From an uncultured Blautia sp. (GTDB taxonomy: Bacteria > Bacillota > Clostridia > Lachnospirales > Lachnospiraceae), in the NCBI GenBank assembly GCA_934378195.1, contig CAKRPO010000003.1:54398-118397 (forward strand): DNA of 64,000 nt, written 5' to 3'. The notes below the pieces were generated by a model, which ran no database searches, was not told the origin of the DNA, and saw nothing but the letters and a program-made list of their open reading frames with translations. The first letter of the stretch is position 1. Each line of letters starts with the position of its first letter. Shown in pieces: positions 26,538 to 35,195 of this stretch. A program made the translations under genes and the position numbers.

Positions 26538-27179
26538 CTATGAAAGCTGACTTTCATTTTGTGCAGCCAGCTTCTGCAACGCATTCATATCTGTGATCTC
26601 ATATCCCTGCGCTGTTTTTTTCAGAAAGCCTTTTTTTACAAAATCAGCCAACACATACAGTAGATGTCGGTATGTCACGCCTAAATATTCAGAGACTTCT
26701 GTATGCTTTTCGCGATATATGTTACCATGCCGGGTGAGAAGTATAAATCCGGCCAGGCGTACAGAAAGAGGGTAAGCTGCGCTGACTGCATATCTGTCAG
26801 CATGACTGACGGCTTTCTGCCCCAGATAGGAACAGAGAAATTTCAAAAAAGCAGGATCATTCAACAACAACGTTCCACAGGATTCTACATCAACGACTTC
26901 ACAGACGCAGGAGGTCAAAGCAACAACGCTCAGCGTTTCATTACGTATTCTGAGCAGTTCCATTTCGCCGATCAGTGCAGGCGCATTCAGCAATTCGATC
27001 AGTGATACTTTCCCGTTTTTCTGAAGCTTATAGACTTTCACACATCCCTGAATCAGATGATAAAGCTTTTTTGCATGAAAACCTTCCTCAAAAATAGTTT
27101 CACCACTTTCAAATCGGGTCTGGGAAATCCAGGAAGTGATGTCGCAGGATGTATATTGGCTAATGGATATTTCATTCAT
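26538..27179 (-). CDS. Crp/Fnr family transcriptional regulator
   Basis: 213 residues. The cyclic-nucleotide-binding-like domain (about 10-130) includes SGETIFEEGFHAKKLYHLIQG and IGEMELLRIRN. The C-terminal helix-turn-helix includes LGVTYRHLLYVLADFVKKGFLKK (a typical recognition-helix region). No Cys cluster for an Fe-S centre is seen at the N-terminus. A perfect palindrome upstream is a likely autoregulatory site. Confidence 0.85.
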   Translation of the reverse strand: MNEISISQYTSCDITSWISQTRFESGETIFEEGFHAKKLYHLIQGCVKVYKLQKNGKVSLIELLNAPALIGEMELLRIRNETLSVVALTSCVCEVVDVESCGTLLLNDPAFLKFLCSYLGQKAVSHADRYAVSAAYPLSVRLAGFILLTRHGNIYREKHTEVSEYLGVTYRHLLYVLADFVKKGFLKKTAQGYEITDMNALQKLAAQNESQLS

Positions 27180-27199
27180 AACATGTTCCTCCTTAAATG

Positions 27200-27219
27200 T
27201 ATATGAGAAATCTCATATA
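27200..27219. promoter_or_regulatory. Putative Crp/Fnr operator
   Basis: Perfect inverted repeat TATATGAGA-AA-TCTCATATA, 20 bp, about 20 bp upstream of the Crp/Fnr start, in the region shared with the divergent ribulokinase gene. Confidence 0.6.
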
Positions 27220-27373
27220 TATTTTAGTTTGGTTGTCGTCATGCGTCAAGAAAGATGTATAAAAATGCCTAAGAAAGTGCTTTAAATTATGCCTTTTATA
27301 TGTTATATTGTCCAAAAAGAGACAAACACAGATGACTCAATGCACAAACATAAAGAATGAGGAGGAATGGGAT

Positions 27374-29038
27374 TTGCAGAAAAAATATGTTATTGGGCTG
27401 GATTATGGAACGTTATCAGGCAGGGCTGTCGTAGTTGACTGTGAGAATGGAGAAGTCCTTTCTTCATCTGTAAAAAACTATGCACATGGCGTCATGAGCG
27501 AGGAACTGCCGACAGGAAAGAAACTTCCGGCAGGAGACTGGGCGCTGGAAGCACCGGAAGACTACATTGATGTACTGGTAGCAACTGTGACAGATGCGCT
27601 GAAGAAATCCGGTGTCGCAAAGGAAGACATCATTGGAATTGGAATGGATTTTACTTCCTGTACGATCCTTCCAATAGATAAAGACATGAGACCGCTCTGT
27701 AGTGCAGAAGAATTTAAAGATGAACCACATGCTTATGTAAAACTGTGGAAGCATCATGGAGCACAGCCACAGGCAGACCGGATTACAGAACTGCTTGAGA
27801 AGAGAGGCGAGATCAACAAGCCACAGTATGGTGGTAAGATTTCGTCAGAACTGATGCTTCCAAAAATCCTGCAGATTGTGGAAGAAGCACCGGAAGTGTA
27901 TCAGGCAGCAGATCAGATCCTTGAAGCAGGTGACTGGCTAACTCTGTGCATGACAGGAAGCCAGAGACGTTCTGCGGATCTGGCAGGTTACAAAGCCATG
28001 TGGAATTCAGAGACCGGATATCCGCCGAAAGACCTGCTGGAAGAATTGAATCCAATGCTTAAAAATCTTGTTGCAGAGAAATTGAGCGAAGATATCGCTC
28101 TGGCAGGAGAAGCTGTTGGTAATCTGAATAAAGAGTGGGCAGAAAAACTGAATCTGCCGGAGGGGATTCCGGTTGCAGCAACCCTGATCGATTCCCATGC
28201 CGGCATTCCTGGAAGCGGAGTTATCAGACCGGATCAGCTGATGCTGGTTGTTGGTACCTCCAGCGTTATGTTGTCGCCTTCTCCGGCAGAATGCTGCAAA
28301 GAGGGTGCTGTCAGCGGTGCCAGAGGTGCGATCGTCCCGGGAAACTTTGTTCTGGAATCCGGAATTGCAGCAGTTGGTGATATGTTTGGCTGGTTTGTCG
28401 ATCATATGACCTCCGAAGAATATGCAGCAAAGGCAAAAGAAGAAGGTAAGAACCTGCATGTTTACCTTACAGAGAAAGCATCCGAACTGAAACCAGGTGA
28501 AAGTGGAATCGTGGCTCTTGACTGGTGGAATGGAAACAAAACACCATATGTAGATGGAAGACTTTCCGGTGTCCTGGTAGGGTGTACACTGAACACCAGA
28601 CCAGAAGAAATCTACAGAGCTTTAATAGAGGCAACGGCGTTTGGAACAAGAAAGATCATTGAACTGTATAAAGAAGCAAATCCTGCAATACATACTATTA
28701 TTGCAAGTGGAGGTATCGCAGAAAAGAATCCACTGCTTATGCAGATCTATGCAGATGTACTGAACTGTGAGATCAAACTTTCTGCAACAGATCAGACAGC
28801 GGCACTTGGTTCGGCTGTTTACGCAGCAGTCGCAGCAGGAACAGAATGCGGAGGATATGCGTCTGTCGAAGAAGCCGCAGGCCATATGAGTCATCTGAAA
28901 GATCTCACCTATCGCCCGATCGAAGCTAATGTCGAACGCTATAATGAACTGTTTGATATTTATTGTGAACTCGTGGATCTTTTTGATCCGGAAAAGACCT
29001 CTGTGATGACCAGACTTTCAAGTTTTTTTCATGAGTAG
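27374..29038 (+). CDS. araB: L-ribulokinase (FGGY family)
   Basis: 554 residues, the normal AraB length. It has the N-terminal ATPase fold opening YVIGLDYGTLSGRAVVVD, the family feature GIGMDFTSCT, a middle VAATLIDSHAGIPGSG and the C-terminal nucleotide motif IIASGGIAEKNPLLMQI. It phosphorylates L-ribulose to the 5-phosphate in arabinose catabolism. The start is TTG 27374, 8 bp after GAGGAGG; the frame is open to 27308 but those codons are not conserved-looking. araA and araD are not next to it, so here it may serve the neighbouring sugar operon or a scattered arabinose pathway. Confidence 0.85.
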   Translation: MQKKYVIGLDYGTLSGRAVVVDCENGEVLSSSVKNYAHGVMSEELPTGKKLPAGDWALEAPEDYIDVLVATVTDALKKSGVAKEDIIGIGMDFTSCTILPIDKDMRPLCSAEEFKDEPHAYVKLWKHHGAQPQADRITELLEKRGEINKPQYGGKISSELMLPKILQIVEEAPEVYQAADQILEAGDWLTLCMTGSQRRSADLAGYKAMWNSETGYPPKDLLEELNPMLKNLVAEKLSEDIALAGEAVGNLNKEWAEKLNLPEGIPVAATLIDSHAGIPGSGVIRPDQLMLVVGTSSVMLSPSPAECCKEGAVSGARGAIVPGNFVLESGIAAVGDMFGWFVDHMTSEEYAAKAKEEGKNLHVYLTEKASELKPGESGIVALDWWNGNKTPYVDGRLSGVLVGCTLNTRPEEIYRALIEATAFGTRKIIELYKEANPAIHTIIASGGIAEKNPLLMQIYADVLNCEIKLSATDQTAALGSAVYAAVAAGTECGGYASVEEAAGHMSHLKDLTYRPIEANVERYNELFDIYCELVDLFDPEKTSVMTRLSSFFHE

Positions 29039-29113
29039 CAAAAACAAGTGAAAATTGCACAATAAACCCCGCTTTTAGTGATAAAAATTAGCAATTGTAT
29101 TGTATGATTTTAA

Positions 29114-29144
29114 CAATAATGAAAGAAAGTTTCTTTCATTATTG
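29114..29144. promoter_or_regulatory. 31-bp perfect palindrome, putative RpiR operator
   Basis: Centred on the G at 29129, the arms CAATAATGAAAGAAA and TTTCTTTCATTATTG are exact complements. Its right end overlaps the -35 box of the sugar ABC operon. The core GAAAGAAAGTTTCTTTC recurs in near-identical form at the rpiR promoter. Confidence 0.75.
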
Positions 29145-29170
29145 ACATATGCATGAAAAAATGATATAAA
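29142..29170 (+). promoter_or_regulatory. Promoter of the ribose-type ABC operon
   Basis: TTGACA (29142-29147) and TATAAA (29165-29170), spacer 17 bp. A leader of about 115 nt follows with no obvious structure. Confidence 0.8.
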
Positions 29171-29291
29171 TATATCATCAAGTAACGACACAGAAGCAAC
29201 ACAAACGAACGAAAATCAATCAGGCGCCCGTGAAAGAAGTTCGTACCCTAGCAGTACAAAAACTATGAATGTAAAAGCAGGAGGAAAAGAA

Positions 29292-30320
29292 ATGCGTAGA
29301 AAATTAATCAGCACTTTATTAGTAGCAACAATGGTAATGGCTCCAGTAGTAAGCGTATCCGCAGCAACAGACGATGCAGCAGAATCCACACCGGTTAAAG
29401 CAGCAGATGCAGTTGGTATTACTTTACCGGAAAAAGTTGAAGGATCTTACACAATTGGTTATGCACCGGCTACACTGAACAATGCATTCTGGCTGGCAGT
29501 TAAAGATGGTGTTCAGAAAGCAATCGATGAATCTGGTGCAGATGTTAAACTTGTTGATGTTGACGCTGGTGGTGACCAGGCAATCATGAACGATGGTATC
29601 GCTAACCTGATCAGCTCCGGAATCGACGCACTGATCTGTGCACCGGCTGACTCCACAGCAGTTGTATCCGCATTCCAGCAGTGTAAAGATGCTGGTATCC
29701 CGGTTATCAACTTCGATACACCAGTTCAGGGTGATGCAACAGAGCTTGTTGAAACAATTATTGCTTCCGATAACATCAATGCTGGTTATGTAGTTGGTAA
29801 AGACGCAGCTGAAAAGATGGAAGACGGAGCTAAAATCCTCGTTCTTCACAGCCCAAGAGCAAGTGCTTGTGTAGACCGTTTAAATGGATTTATTCAGGCT
29901 CTTGATGAAAGCGGAAAGAAATATGAAATCGTAAATACACTGGATGGTAAAGGTGAGCAGGAAACATCCCTTACACTGACAAGTGATGCATTAGTTGCAG
30001 ACCCTGACCTTTCTATTATCTTTGCAGTAAACGATCCTTCAGCTATGGGCGCAGCAAATGCAATCCAGCAGACAAGTGTAGCTCTTGAAAACGACATCAT
30101 GGTATACGGCGTTGACGGCAACCCGGATGCTAAGAAGATGATCGAAGCAGGACAGCTGGAAGGTACTGGTGCTCAGTCTCCGGAAAGCCTTGGATATGAT
30201 TCTATGTGTGCAGCATTCAACGTATTAGCTGGCAACGAAGTAAGCAAAGATGTAGCTGTTGATACATTCATTGTAACTGCTGATAACGTAGCTGACTACG
30301 GCACAGATGGATGGCAGTAA
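29292..30320 (+). CDS. Sugar ABC transporter substrate-binding protein (ribose/galactose type)
   Basis: 342 residues from ATG 29292 with AGGAGG upstream; an in-frame ATG at 29265 is less well placed. The signal peptide ends near SVSAA, and there is no lipobox Cys. The periplasmic-binding-protein type 1 fold follows, with NNAFWLAVKDGVQKAIDESG, DALICAPADSTAV and FAVNDPSAMGAANAIQ. It should bind a pentose, hexose or related sugar for the ATPase and permease encoded next. First gene of the presumed RpiR regulon. Confidence 0.9.
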   Translation: MRRKLISTLLVATMVMAPVVSVSAATDDAAESTPVKAADAVGITLPEKVEGSYTIGYAPATLNNAFWLAVKDGVQKAIDESGADVKLVDVDAGGDQAIMNDGIANLISSGIDALICAPADSTAVVSAFQQCKDAGIPVINFDTPVQGDATELVETIIASDNINAGYVVGKDAAEKMEDGAKILVLHSPRASACVDRLNGFIQALDESGKKYEIVNTLDGKGEQETSLTLTSDALVADPDLSIIFAVNDPSAMGAANAIQQTSVALENDIMVYGVDGNPDAKKMIEAGQLEGTGAQSPESLGYDSMCAAFNVLAGNEVSKDVAVDTFIVTADNVADYGTDGWQ

Positions 30321-30363
30321 GATTTAACATCCTGAAACCGAATAATAGAGCTTGAAAAATGTG

Positions 30364-30391
30364 GTAGCAGCCTCGAATCTGGGGCTGCTAC
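30364..30391 (+). terminator. Intercistronic hairpin after the binding-protein gene
   Basis: GTAGCAGCC / GGCTGCTAC stem between the binding protein and ATPase genes, with only a weak T tract (TCTTAAAA). It probably stabilises or attenuates the message so that binding protein is made in excess. Confidence 0.5.
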
Positions 30392-30413
30392 TCTTAAAAA
30401 CAGAGGTGAGAAA

Positions 30414-31904
30414 ATGCCTGAGACTTTAGTTGAAATGAAGAACATTACAAAGACTTTTCCTGGTGTTAAGGCACTCGATGATGCACAGCTTACGTTATAC
30501 AAGGGAGAGGTTCTTGGGCTTCTGGGAGAAAATGGAGCTGGAAAATCTACCCTGATGAATGTTCTTGGAGGAGTGTATATTCCTGACAGTGGATCCATTT
30601 CCATAGATGGCAAAGAAGCAAAGATTACAAATGTAGTGGATGCTCAGAACTTAGGGGTTGCATTTATTCACCAGGAAATCGCGTTAGTGCCTTATCTTTC
30701 TGTTGCTGAGAATATCTTCCTTGGAAGAGAGCGTATGTCAGCAGGAATGGTTGATAAGAGAAAAATGTATGAAGAAGCGAAACAGTGGCTGGATATGGTA
30801 GGCCTGGATGTTAATCCGGCAACCATGCTCTGCAAGCTCAGTATTGGCCGTCAGCAGATGGTTGAGATTGCAAAAGCCTGTTCGCTGAATATGAAACTCC
30901 TGATCATGGATGAACCGACTTCTTCCCTGTCAGAGAGTGAAGTAGATTCCCTGTTTGAGATGATCAGGAAATTAAAAGGCCGTGGAATCGGTATCATTTA
31001 CATTTCACACAAACTGGAAGAAGTTTTTACGATCACTGACCGGGTATGTGTTATGCGAGACGGTGGATACGTAGGAACGATCATTACAAAAGAAAGCGAC
31101 CGAGATACACTGGTATCTATGATGGTTGGTCGTGCACTGGATAACTACTATACCAGAACATTCAATGAACCTGGAGAAGTAGTCTTTGAGGTGAAAAATA
31201 TTAATTCCGGTATTCGTGTAAAGGACTGCAGCTTCAAGGTAAGAAAAGGCGAGATCGTTGGATTTTATGGTCTGGTTGGTGCCGGACGATCCGAACTTGT
31301 CAAAGCAGCTATGGGACTTTATCCGAGAGACAGCGGAACTGTTTATGTAAAGGGCGAGGATGTCAGCAAACTTCCGACAATGAAGATCCAGGAGCGAGGC
31401 GTTGCTCTTGTACCTGAGAACCGTAAACTGGAAGGTTTGATCCTGAAAAATACGATCGCATTCAATATGACGATTTCCGTCCTGAATAAATTTATGAAAC
31501 ATTTTCGTGTAAATGCGAAGAAAGAAAAAGAAATTGTAGATAATGGAATTGCTTCTCTTGCAATCAAGACTCCTTCTGGTCAGCAGAAAGCAGGAAACCT
31601 GTCTGGTGGTAACCAGCAGAAGATCGTACTTGCCAAATGGCTTGCATCTGATCCGGATATCCTGATTCTGGATGAACCGACACGAGGTGTCGATGTCGGA
31701 GCAAAGGCAGAAATTTATAAGATCATGAATGACCTTGCAGCGAAGGGTATGGCGATCATTATGATTTCGTCAGAAATGCCTGAGATTGTAAATATGTGTG
31801 ATCGACTTATTATCATGAGTGACGGTCGAATCAGTGGTGAACTTGATAAATCAGAATTCGACCAGCAGCGAATTTTGCACTATGTATTTGCGGAGGAGAA
31901 ATGA
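30414..31904 (+). CDS. Sugar ABC transporter ATP-binding protein, two ABC domains
   Basis: 496 residues, the RbsA/MglA architecture. Domain 1 has GENGAGKST, LSIGRQQM and IMDEPTSSL. Domain 2 has the degenerate Walker A YGLVGAGRSELVKA typical of the family, LSGGNQQKIVLAKWL and LDEPTRGVDVGAK. It energises uptake by the permease encoded 1 bp downstream. Confidence 0.92.
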   Translation: MPETLVEMKNITKTFPGVKALDDAQLTLYKGEVLGLLGENGAGKSTLMNVLGGVYIPDSGSISIDGKEAKITNVVDAQNLGVAFIHQEIALVPYLSVAENIFLGRERMSAGMVDKRKMYEEAKQWLDMVGLDVNPATMLCKLSIGRQQMVEIAKACSLNMKLLIMDEPTSSLSESEVDSLFEMIRKLKGRGIGIIYISHKLEEVFTITDRVCVMRDGGYVGTIITKESDRDTLVSMMVGRALDNYYTRTFNEPGEVVFEVKNINSGIRVKDCSFKVRKGEIVGFYGLVGAGRSELVKAAMGLYPRDSGTVYVKGEDVSKLPTMKIQERGVALVPENRKLEGLILKNTIAFNMTISVLNKFMKHFRVNAKKEKEIVDNGIASLAIKTPSGQQKAGNLSGGNQQKIVLAKWLASDPDILILDEPTRGVDVGAKAEIYKIMNDLAAKGMAIIMISSEMPEIVNMCDRLIIMSDGRISGELDKSEFDQQRILHYVFAEEK

Positions 31905-31905
31905 C

Positions 31906-32913
31906 ATGAATAAAAAAATTGATTTAAGCAAATATGACGATCATAGAGTTTTGGGACCAATTGCAAGATATCTGAATGCAAACCTTGGTATCCTTGGTGC
32001 TTTTATTGCACTGTGCGTTGTACTGACAATCACAACAGACAGCTTTATGACATTAAACAACTGGCTGACAATCCTGAGAACAATCTCAACAACCGGTTTC
32101 CTGGCACTCGGCGTAATGCTTACTATCATGTTAGGTGGTATCGACCTTATCGCAGGTGCGATGATCGCCTGCTCCGGATGTCTCGTAGTTGTATGTATGG
32201 AACGTTATGGGATCCCGATGGTAGTTGCTATCATCATTGGCCTTGTTCTTGGTCTTATAGTTGGAGCTATCAACGGTACGATCATTGCTTATGCAGGTAT
32301 CCATCCATTTGTAGTTACACTGGCTATGCAGAGTATTCTTCGTGGAGCTGCATACCTGATCGCAAACGGACAGCCTGTACCGCTTTATTCCAACACTACA
32401 TTTCCTAAGATCGGTACTGGTCTTGCATTTGGTGTAGTTCCTTATCCGATCATTTATATGCTGATTTTCTTCTTCCTTCAGTATATGCTGTTAAATAAAA
32501 CAAAACTTGGACGTTATATTTATGCAGTTGGTGGAAACGAAACAGCAGCACAGTTTTCTGGTATCAATATCAAAAAGGTAAAGATTATTGTATGGACAAT
32601 CAGTGGTTTCCTTGCTTCCTTCGCAGGAATCGTACTGTCAGCACGTCTTGCATCCGGCCAGCCAAGTACCTCTATCGGTGCTGAGACTGATGCCATCGCA
32701 GGCTGCGTACTTGGTGGAACAAGTATGTATGGTGGTGTTGGTAATACTGGTGGTGTCCTGATCGGTATTATGGTTATCGGCGTTATCTCCAACGGTCTGA
32801 CACTGATGCACGTAGATTCCAACTGGCAGTATGTTGTAAAAGGTGTTATTATCCTGTTAGCTGTATACGTAGATATGATGAGACAGAAAAAGATGCAGTC
32901 TCGCAGCGAATAA
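31906..32913 (+). CDS. Sugar ABC transporter permease (RbsC type)
   Basis: 335 residues with eight to ten membrane spans. GGIDLIAGAMIACSG, GLIVGAINGTIIAYAGIHPF and the cytoplasmic loop AVGGNETAAQFSGINIKKVK are BPD_transp_2 landmarks. ATG 31906 follows GGAGGAG and starts right after the ATPase stop, so translation is probably coupled. A terminator follows. Confidence 0.92.
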   Translation: MNKKIDLSKYDDHRVLGPIARYLNANLGILGAFIALCVVLTITTDSFMTLNNWLTILRTISTTGFLALGVMLTIMLGGIDLIAGAMIACSGCLVVVCMERYGIPMVVAIIIGLVLGLIVGAINGTIIAYAGIHPFVVTLAMQSILRGAAYLIANGQPVPLYSNTTFPKIGTGLAFGVVPYPIIYMLIFFFLQYMLLNKTKLGRYIYAVGGNETAAQFSGINIKKVKIIVWTISGFLASFAGIVLSARLASGQPSTSIGAETDAIAGCVLGGTSMYGGVGNTGGVLIGIMVIGVISNGLTLMHVDSNWQYVVKGVIILLAVYVDMMRQKKMQSRSE

Positions 32914-32937
32914 TACATAATTACTGAAACTGCTTAT

Positions 32938-32978
32938 AAGGGAAGTTATAGCTGAGATATGCTGTAATTTCCCTTTTA
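32938..32978 (+). terminator. Terminator of the ribose-type ABC operon
   Basis: AAGGGAA-GTTATAGC pairs with the later TGCTGTAA-TTTCCCTT, ending in TTTT. Between here and the rpiR start (33326) lie only regulatory signals. Confidence 0.65.
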
Positions 32979-32982
32979 CTAT

Positions 32983-33032
32983 ATGAAAGTATTTTTCATC
33001 ACAACTTTCTTCTTTTGTGAAAATTATTTTCA
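32983..33032. promoter_or_regulatory. Two GAAA/TTTC half-palindromes upstream of rpiR
   Basis: ATGAAAGTATTTTTCAT (32983-32999) and TGAAAATTATTTTCA (33018-33032) are near-palindromes of the GAAA-n-TTTC type. The second is adjacent to TATAAT at 33035-33040. They may be further RpiR sites. Confidence 0.45.
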
Positions 33033-33183
33033 TGTATAATAGGATGAATGCAGAGAAATAAAATGACCTGATAGTGAAACTATGGTATACTATATAGTAT
33101 AAAATATAAAAAAACCTTTATTTTACAGGCATTTGAAAGAGATTATATTTTGTAAAAATAATAGAATATCGCATGAAAATATA

Positions 33184-33212
33184 TTGACAAAATACTGTTG
33201 ATGAGGTAAGAT
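33184..33212 (+). promoter_or_regulatory. Promoter of rpiR
   Basis: TTGACA (33184-33189) and TAAGAT (33207-33212), spacer 17 bp. Confidence 0.6.
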
Positions 33213-33235
33213 AATTTCATGAAGAAATGAAATAA

Positions 33236-33252
33236 GAAAGGAAATTTCTTTC
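33236..33252. promoter_or_regulatory. Putative RpiR operator in the rpiR leader
   Basis: GAAAGGAAATTTCTTTC matches the core of the palindrome at the ABC-operon promoter at 15 of 17 positions. It lies about 23 bp after the -10 box, a repressing position. Confidence 0.65.
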
Positions 33253-33325
33253 TTCGGCATATCGATCGTTTTCGATACAGGTATTGTTTTTCTTCATTAC
33301 AGTAAGACGTGAAGGAGGAAAAACG

Positions 33326-34204
33326 ATGAATGAAAAAGGTCCAGTAAGTGCAAATTCAGAGATTATTCTGAACATCAAATCACAGATGCAGCAGATGAAT
33401 CCTGCGCAGACCCGCATCGCAAGATATATATTGGAGAACCCAGACAGAGTAGAAGGTTTATCAATAGGTAACTTTGCAAAAGAGAGTAAGGTCAGTGAGG
33501 CAACAATCTCAAGATTTGTCAAATTTCTTGGCTGTGCAAACTACCGTGAATTTCAGGCGGAAATGGTCAAGAGTAACATACTGAATCATGAAAGGATTCG
33601 AGGATACGCTGGTGTAGATAATATGAATGATGTCTACCAGATCAGTCAGAAGATTTTTGATACGAATATCCAGTGTCTTGCGGATACGTTATCAATTCTT
33701 GACTGTAAAGCTATCGAGAAGATTGCTGATCTGATCGTTAAGCGTCGGCAGCTGTGGATATTTGCACAGGGCAGATCTGTAGTCACAGCCGGAAGCCTGA
33801 AGCACAGACTTCATCGACTGGGAATCTCATGCGCCATCTACAGTGATTCACATGAACAGGCAATGACTGCTTCACTTATGAAAAAAGGTGATGTGGTTAT
33901 GGGAATCAGTACTTATGGAAAGAGCAGAACGGTTCTTAAGAATTTAAGAATTGCTTCTTCCAGACATGCAACTGTGATCGGTGTAAGTGGTTATCGAGGA
34001 ACTCCGTTGGAAGAAATCTGTGACATCATGCTTGTATCTTCCAGTAATGAAGAAACGAGTTTCGGATTTGAACCTTCCTGTGCGACGGTAGCACAGATGG
34101 TCATGTTGGATTGTGTCTACATTCTGATTACAAACAGTATGAAAGAAAAAGCCAGTGAATGTTTTCGACTCACCTATGAGGCAATTGAAAGCGAACGAGA
34201 GTAA
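33326..34204 (+). CDS. RpiR/MurR family transcriptional regulator
   Basis: 292 residues. The N-terminal helix-turn-helix (about 1-80) includes RIARYILENPDRVEGLSIGN and KVSEATISRFVKFLGC. A C-terminal SIS sugar-phosphate-binding domain (about 125-260) includes IFAQGRSVVTAG and VMGISTYGKSRTVL. ATG 33326 follows GGAGG; the frame is open upstream to 33284 without a site. It lies between the transporter and the aldolase/kinase genes and probably controls both, with a phosphorylated pathway sugar as ligand. Confidence 0.88.
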   Translation: MNEKGPVSANSEIILNIKSQMQQMNPAQTRIARYILENPDRVEGLSIGNFAKESKVSEATISRFVKFLGCANYREFQAEMVKSNILNHERIRGYAGVDNMNDVYQISQKIFDTNIQCLADTLSILDCKAIEKIADLIVKRRQLWIFAQGRSVVTAGSLKHRLHRLGISCAIYSDSHEQAMTASLMKKGDVVMGISTYGKSRTVLKNLRIASSRHATVIGVSGYRGTPLEEICDIMLVSSSNEETSFGFEPSCATVAQMVMLDCVYILITNSMKEKASECFRLTYEAIESERE

Positions 34205-34280
34205 GGACCCCTGTTCCATGCAGAGGCTGCAGGAACTTTATGATCAATAATAATTTTTTCAAAAGCAGGAGGAAAAGAAT

Positions 34281-35192
34281 ATGTTAGTAAACATGAAAGA
34301 AATGCTCAAGGACGCTGAACTTCACAACTATGCAATCGGTTCTTTGAATACACCGAACCTGGAAACACTTCGTGCAGTTATTGATGCGGCAGAAGAACTC
34401 GGATGCCCGATCATCATCAACCATGCACAGGGACATGACAGCATCTGTGATCCGGAATATGGTGTTGTTGCAATGGAAGACATTGCTCCACTTATGAAAG
34501 TTTTTGCTGAAAAAGCTAAAGTACCGGTAGCTATGCATATTGACCATGCCCTTGATGATGCATTTGCACGTCGTGCTATCCGTGCAGGATTTACTTCTAT
34601 CATGTATGACCGTTCTACTCTTCCGCTTGAGCAGAATATCGCATTAACAAAGAAATTCGTAGAAGATGTAGCTCCTCTTGGAATCACTGTAGAAGGTGAA
34701 ATCGGAGCAATGCCGAACAACATGCCTACATGTGTTCCTGGACAGGAAGCATCTGATTTAAGTGACCTTTCCGTATACTATACAAAACCGGAAGAAGCAA
34801 AGAAATTTGCAGAAGAAACAAACGTTGATGTTATGACAGTATCCATCGGAACTGTTCATGGTATGTACATGGCAGGAGTAAAATCTGATCTTCAGATTGA
34901 CCTGATCAAAGACATCCGCGCAGCTGTAACAAATGAGAACGTACACCTTGGAATGCATGGATGCTCCGGAACAGAACATGATCAGGTTGTAGCAGCTGTA
35001 AATGCTGGTATCAAAAAGATCAACTATTTCACAGCAATGGATACCTGTGTAACAGAAGCAATCAAGGAATTCATCAAAGAGCATGAGGGACGTCCGATGA
35101 ACTACTCTGTTCTGGCAAGCAAGATTGCATATGAGGAACTGAAGAAAGGCGCTAAGAAAGCACTGTCAATGTTCATGGAGTGCAAAAGATAA
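34281..35192 (+). CDS. Class II aldolase A (FbaA/GatY/KbaY family)
   Basis: 303 residues. Zinc-binding His positions are in MHIDHALDD (about 83-91), SIGTVHGMY and LGMHGCSGTEHDQ. The general fructose-bisphosphate/tagatose-bisphosphate aldolase fold is clear (TSIMYDRS, GITVEGEIGAM). The motif usually written HGGSG, which binds the DHAP phosphate, is HGCSG here. It cleaves a ketose phosphate to DHAP and an aldehyde; the sugar is unknown. Gene follows AGGAGG and is 76 bp after rpiR; the next kinase gene starts 3 bp after its stop. Confidence 0.85.
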   Translation: MLVNMKEMLKDAELHNYAIGSLNTPNLETLRAVIDAAEELGCPIIINHAQGHDSICDPEYGVVAMEDIAPLMKVFAEKAKVPVAMHIDHALDDAFARRAIRAGFTSIMYDRSTLPLEQNIALTKKFVEDVAPLGITVEGEIGAMPNNMPTCVPGQEASDLSDLSVYYTKPEEAKKFAEETNVDVMTVSIGTVHGMYMAGVKSDLQIDLIKDIRAAVTNENVHLGMHGCSGTEHDQVVAAVNAGIKKINYFTAMDTCVTEAIKEFIKEHEGRPMNYSVLASKIAYEELKKGAKKALSMFMECKR

Positions 35193-35195
35193 TAT

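Noticed and set aside
27308..27373. 22-codon N-terminal extension of ribulokinase from TTG 27308
   Set aside because: It lacks a ribosome binding site, contains the Shine-Dalgarno sequence of the real start and does not look like the family N-terminus.
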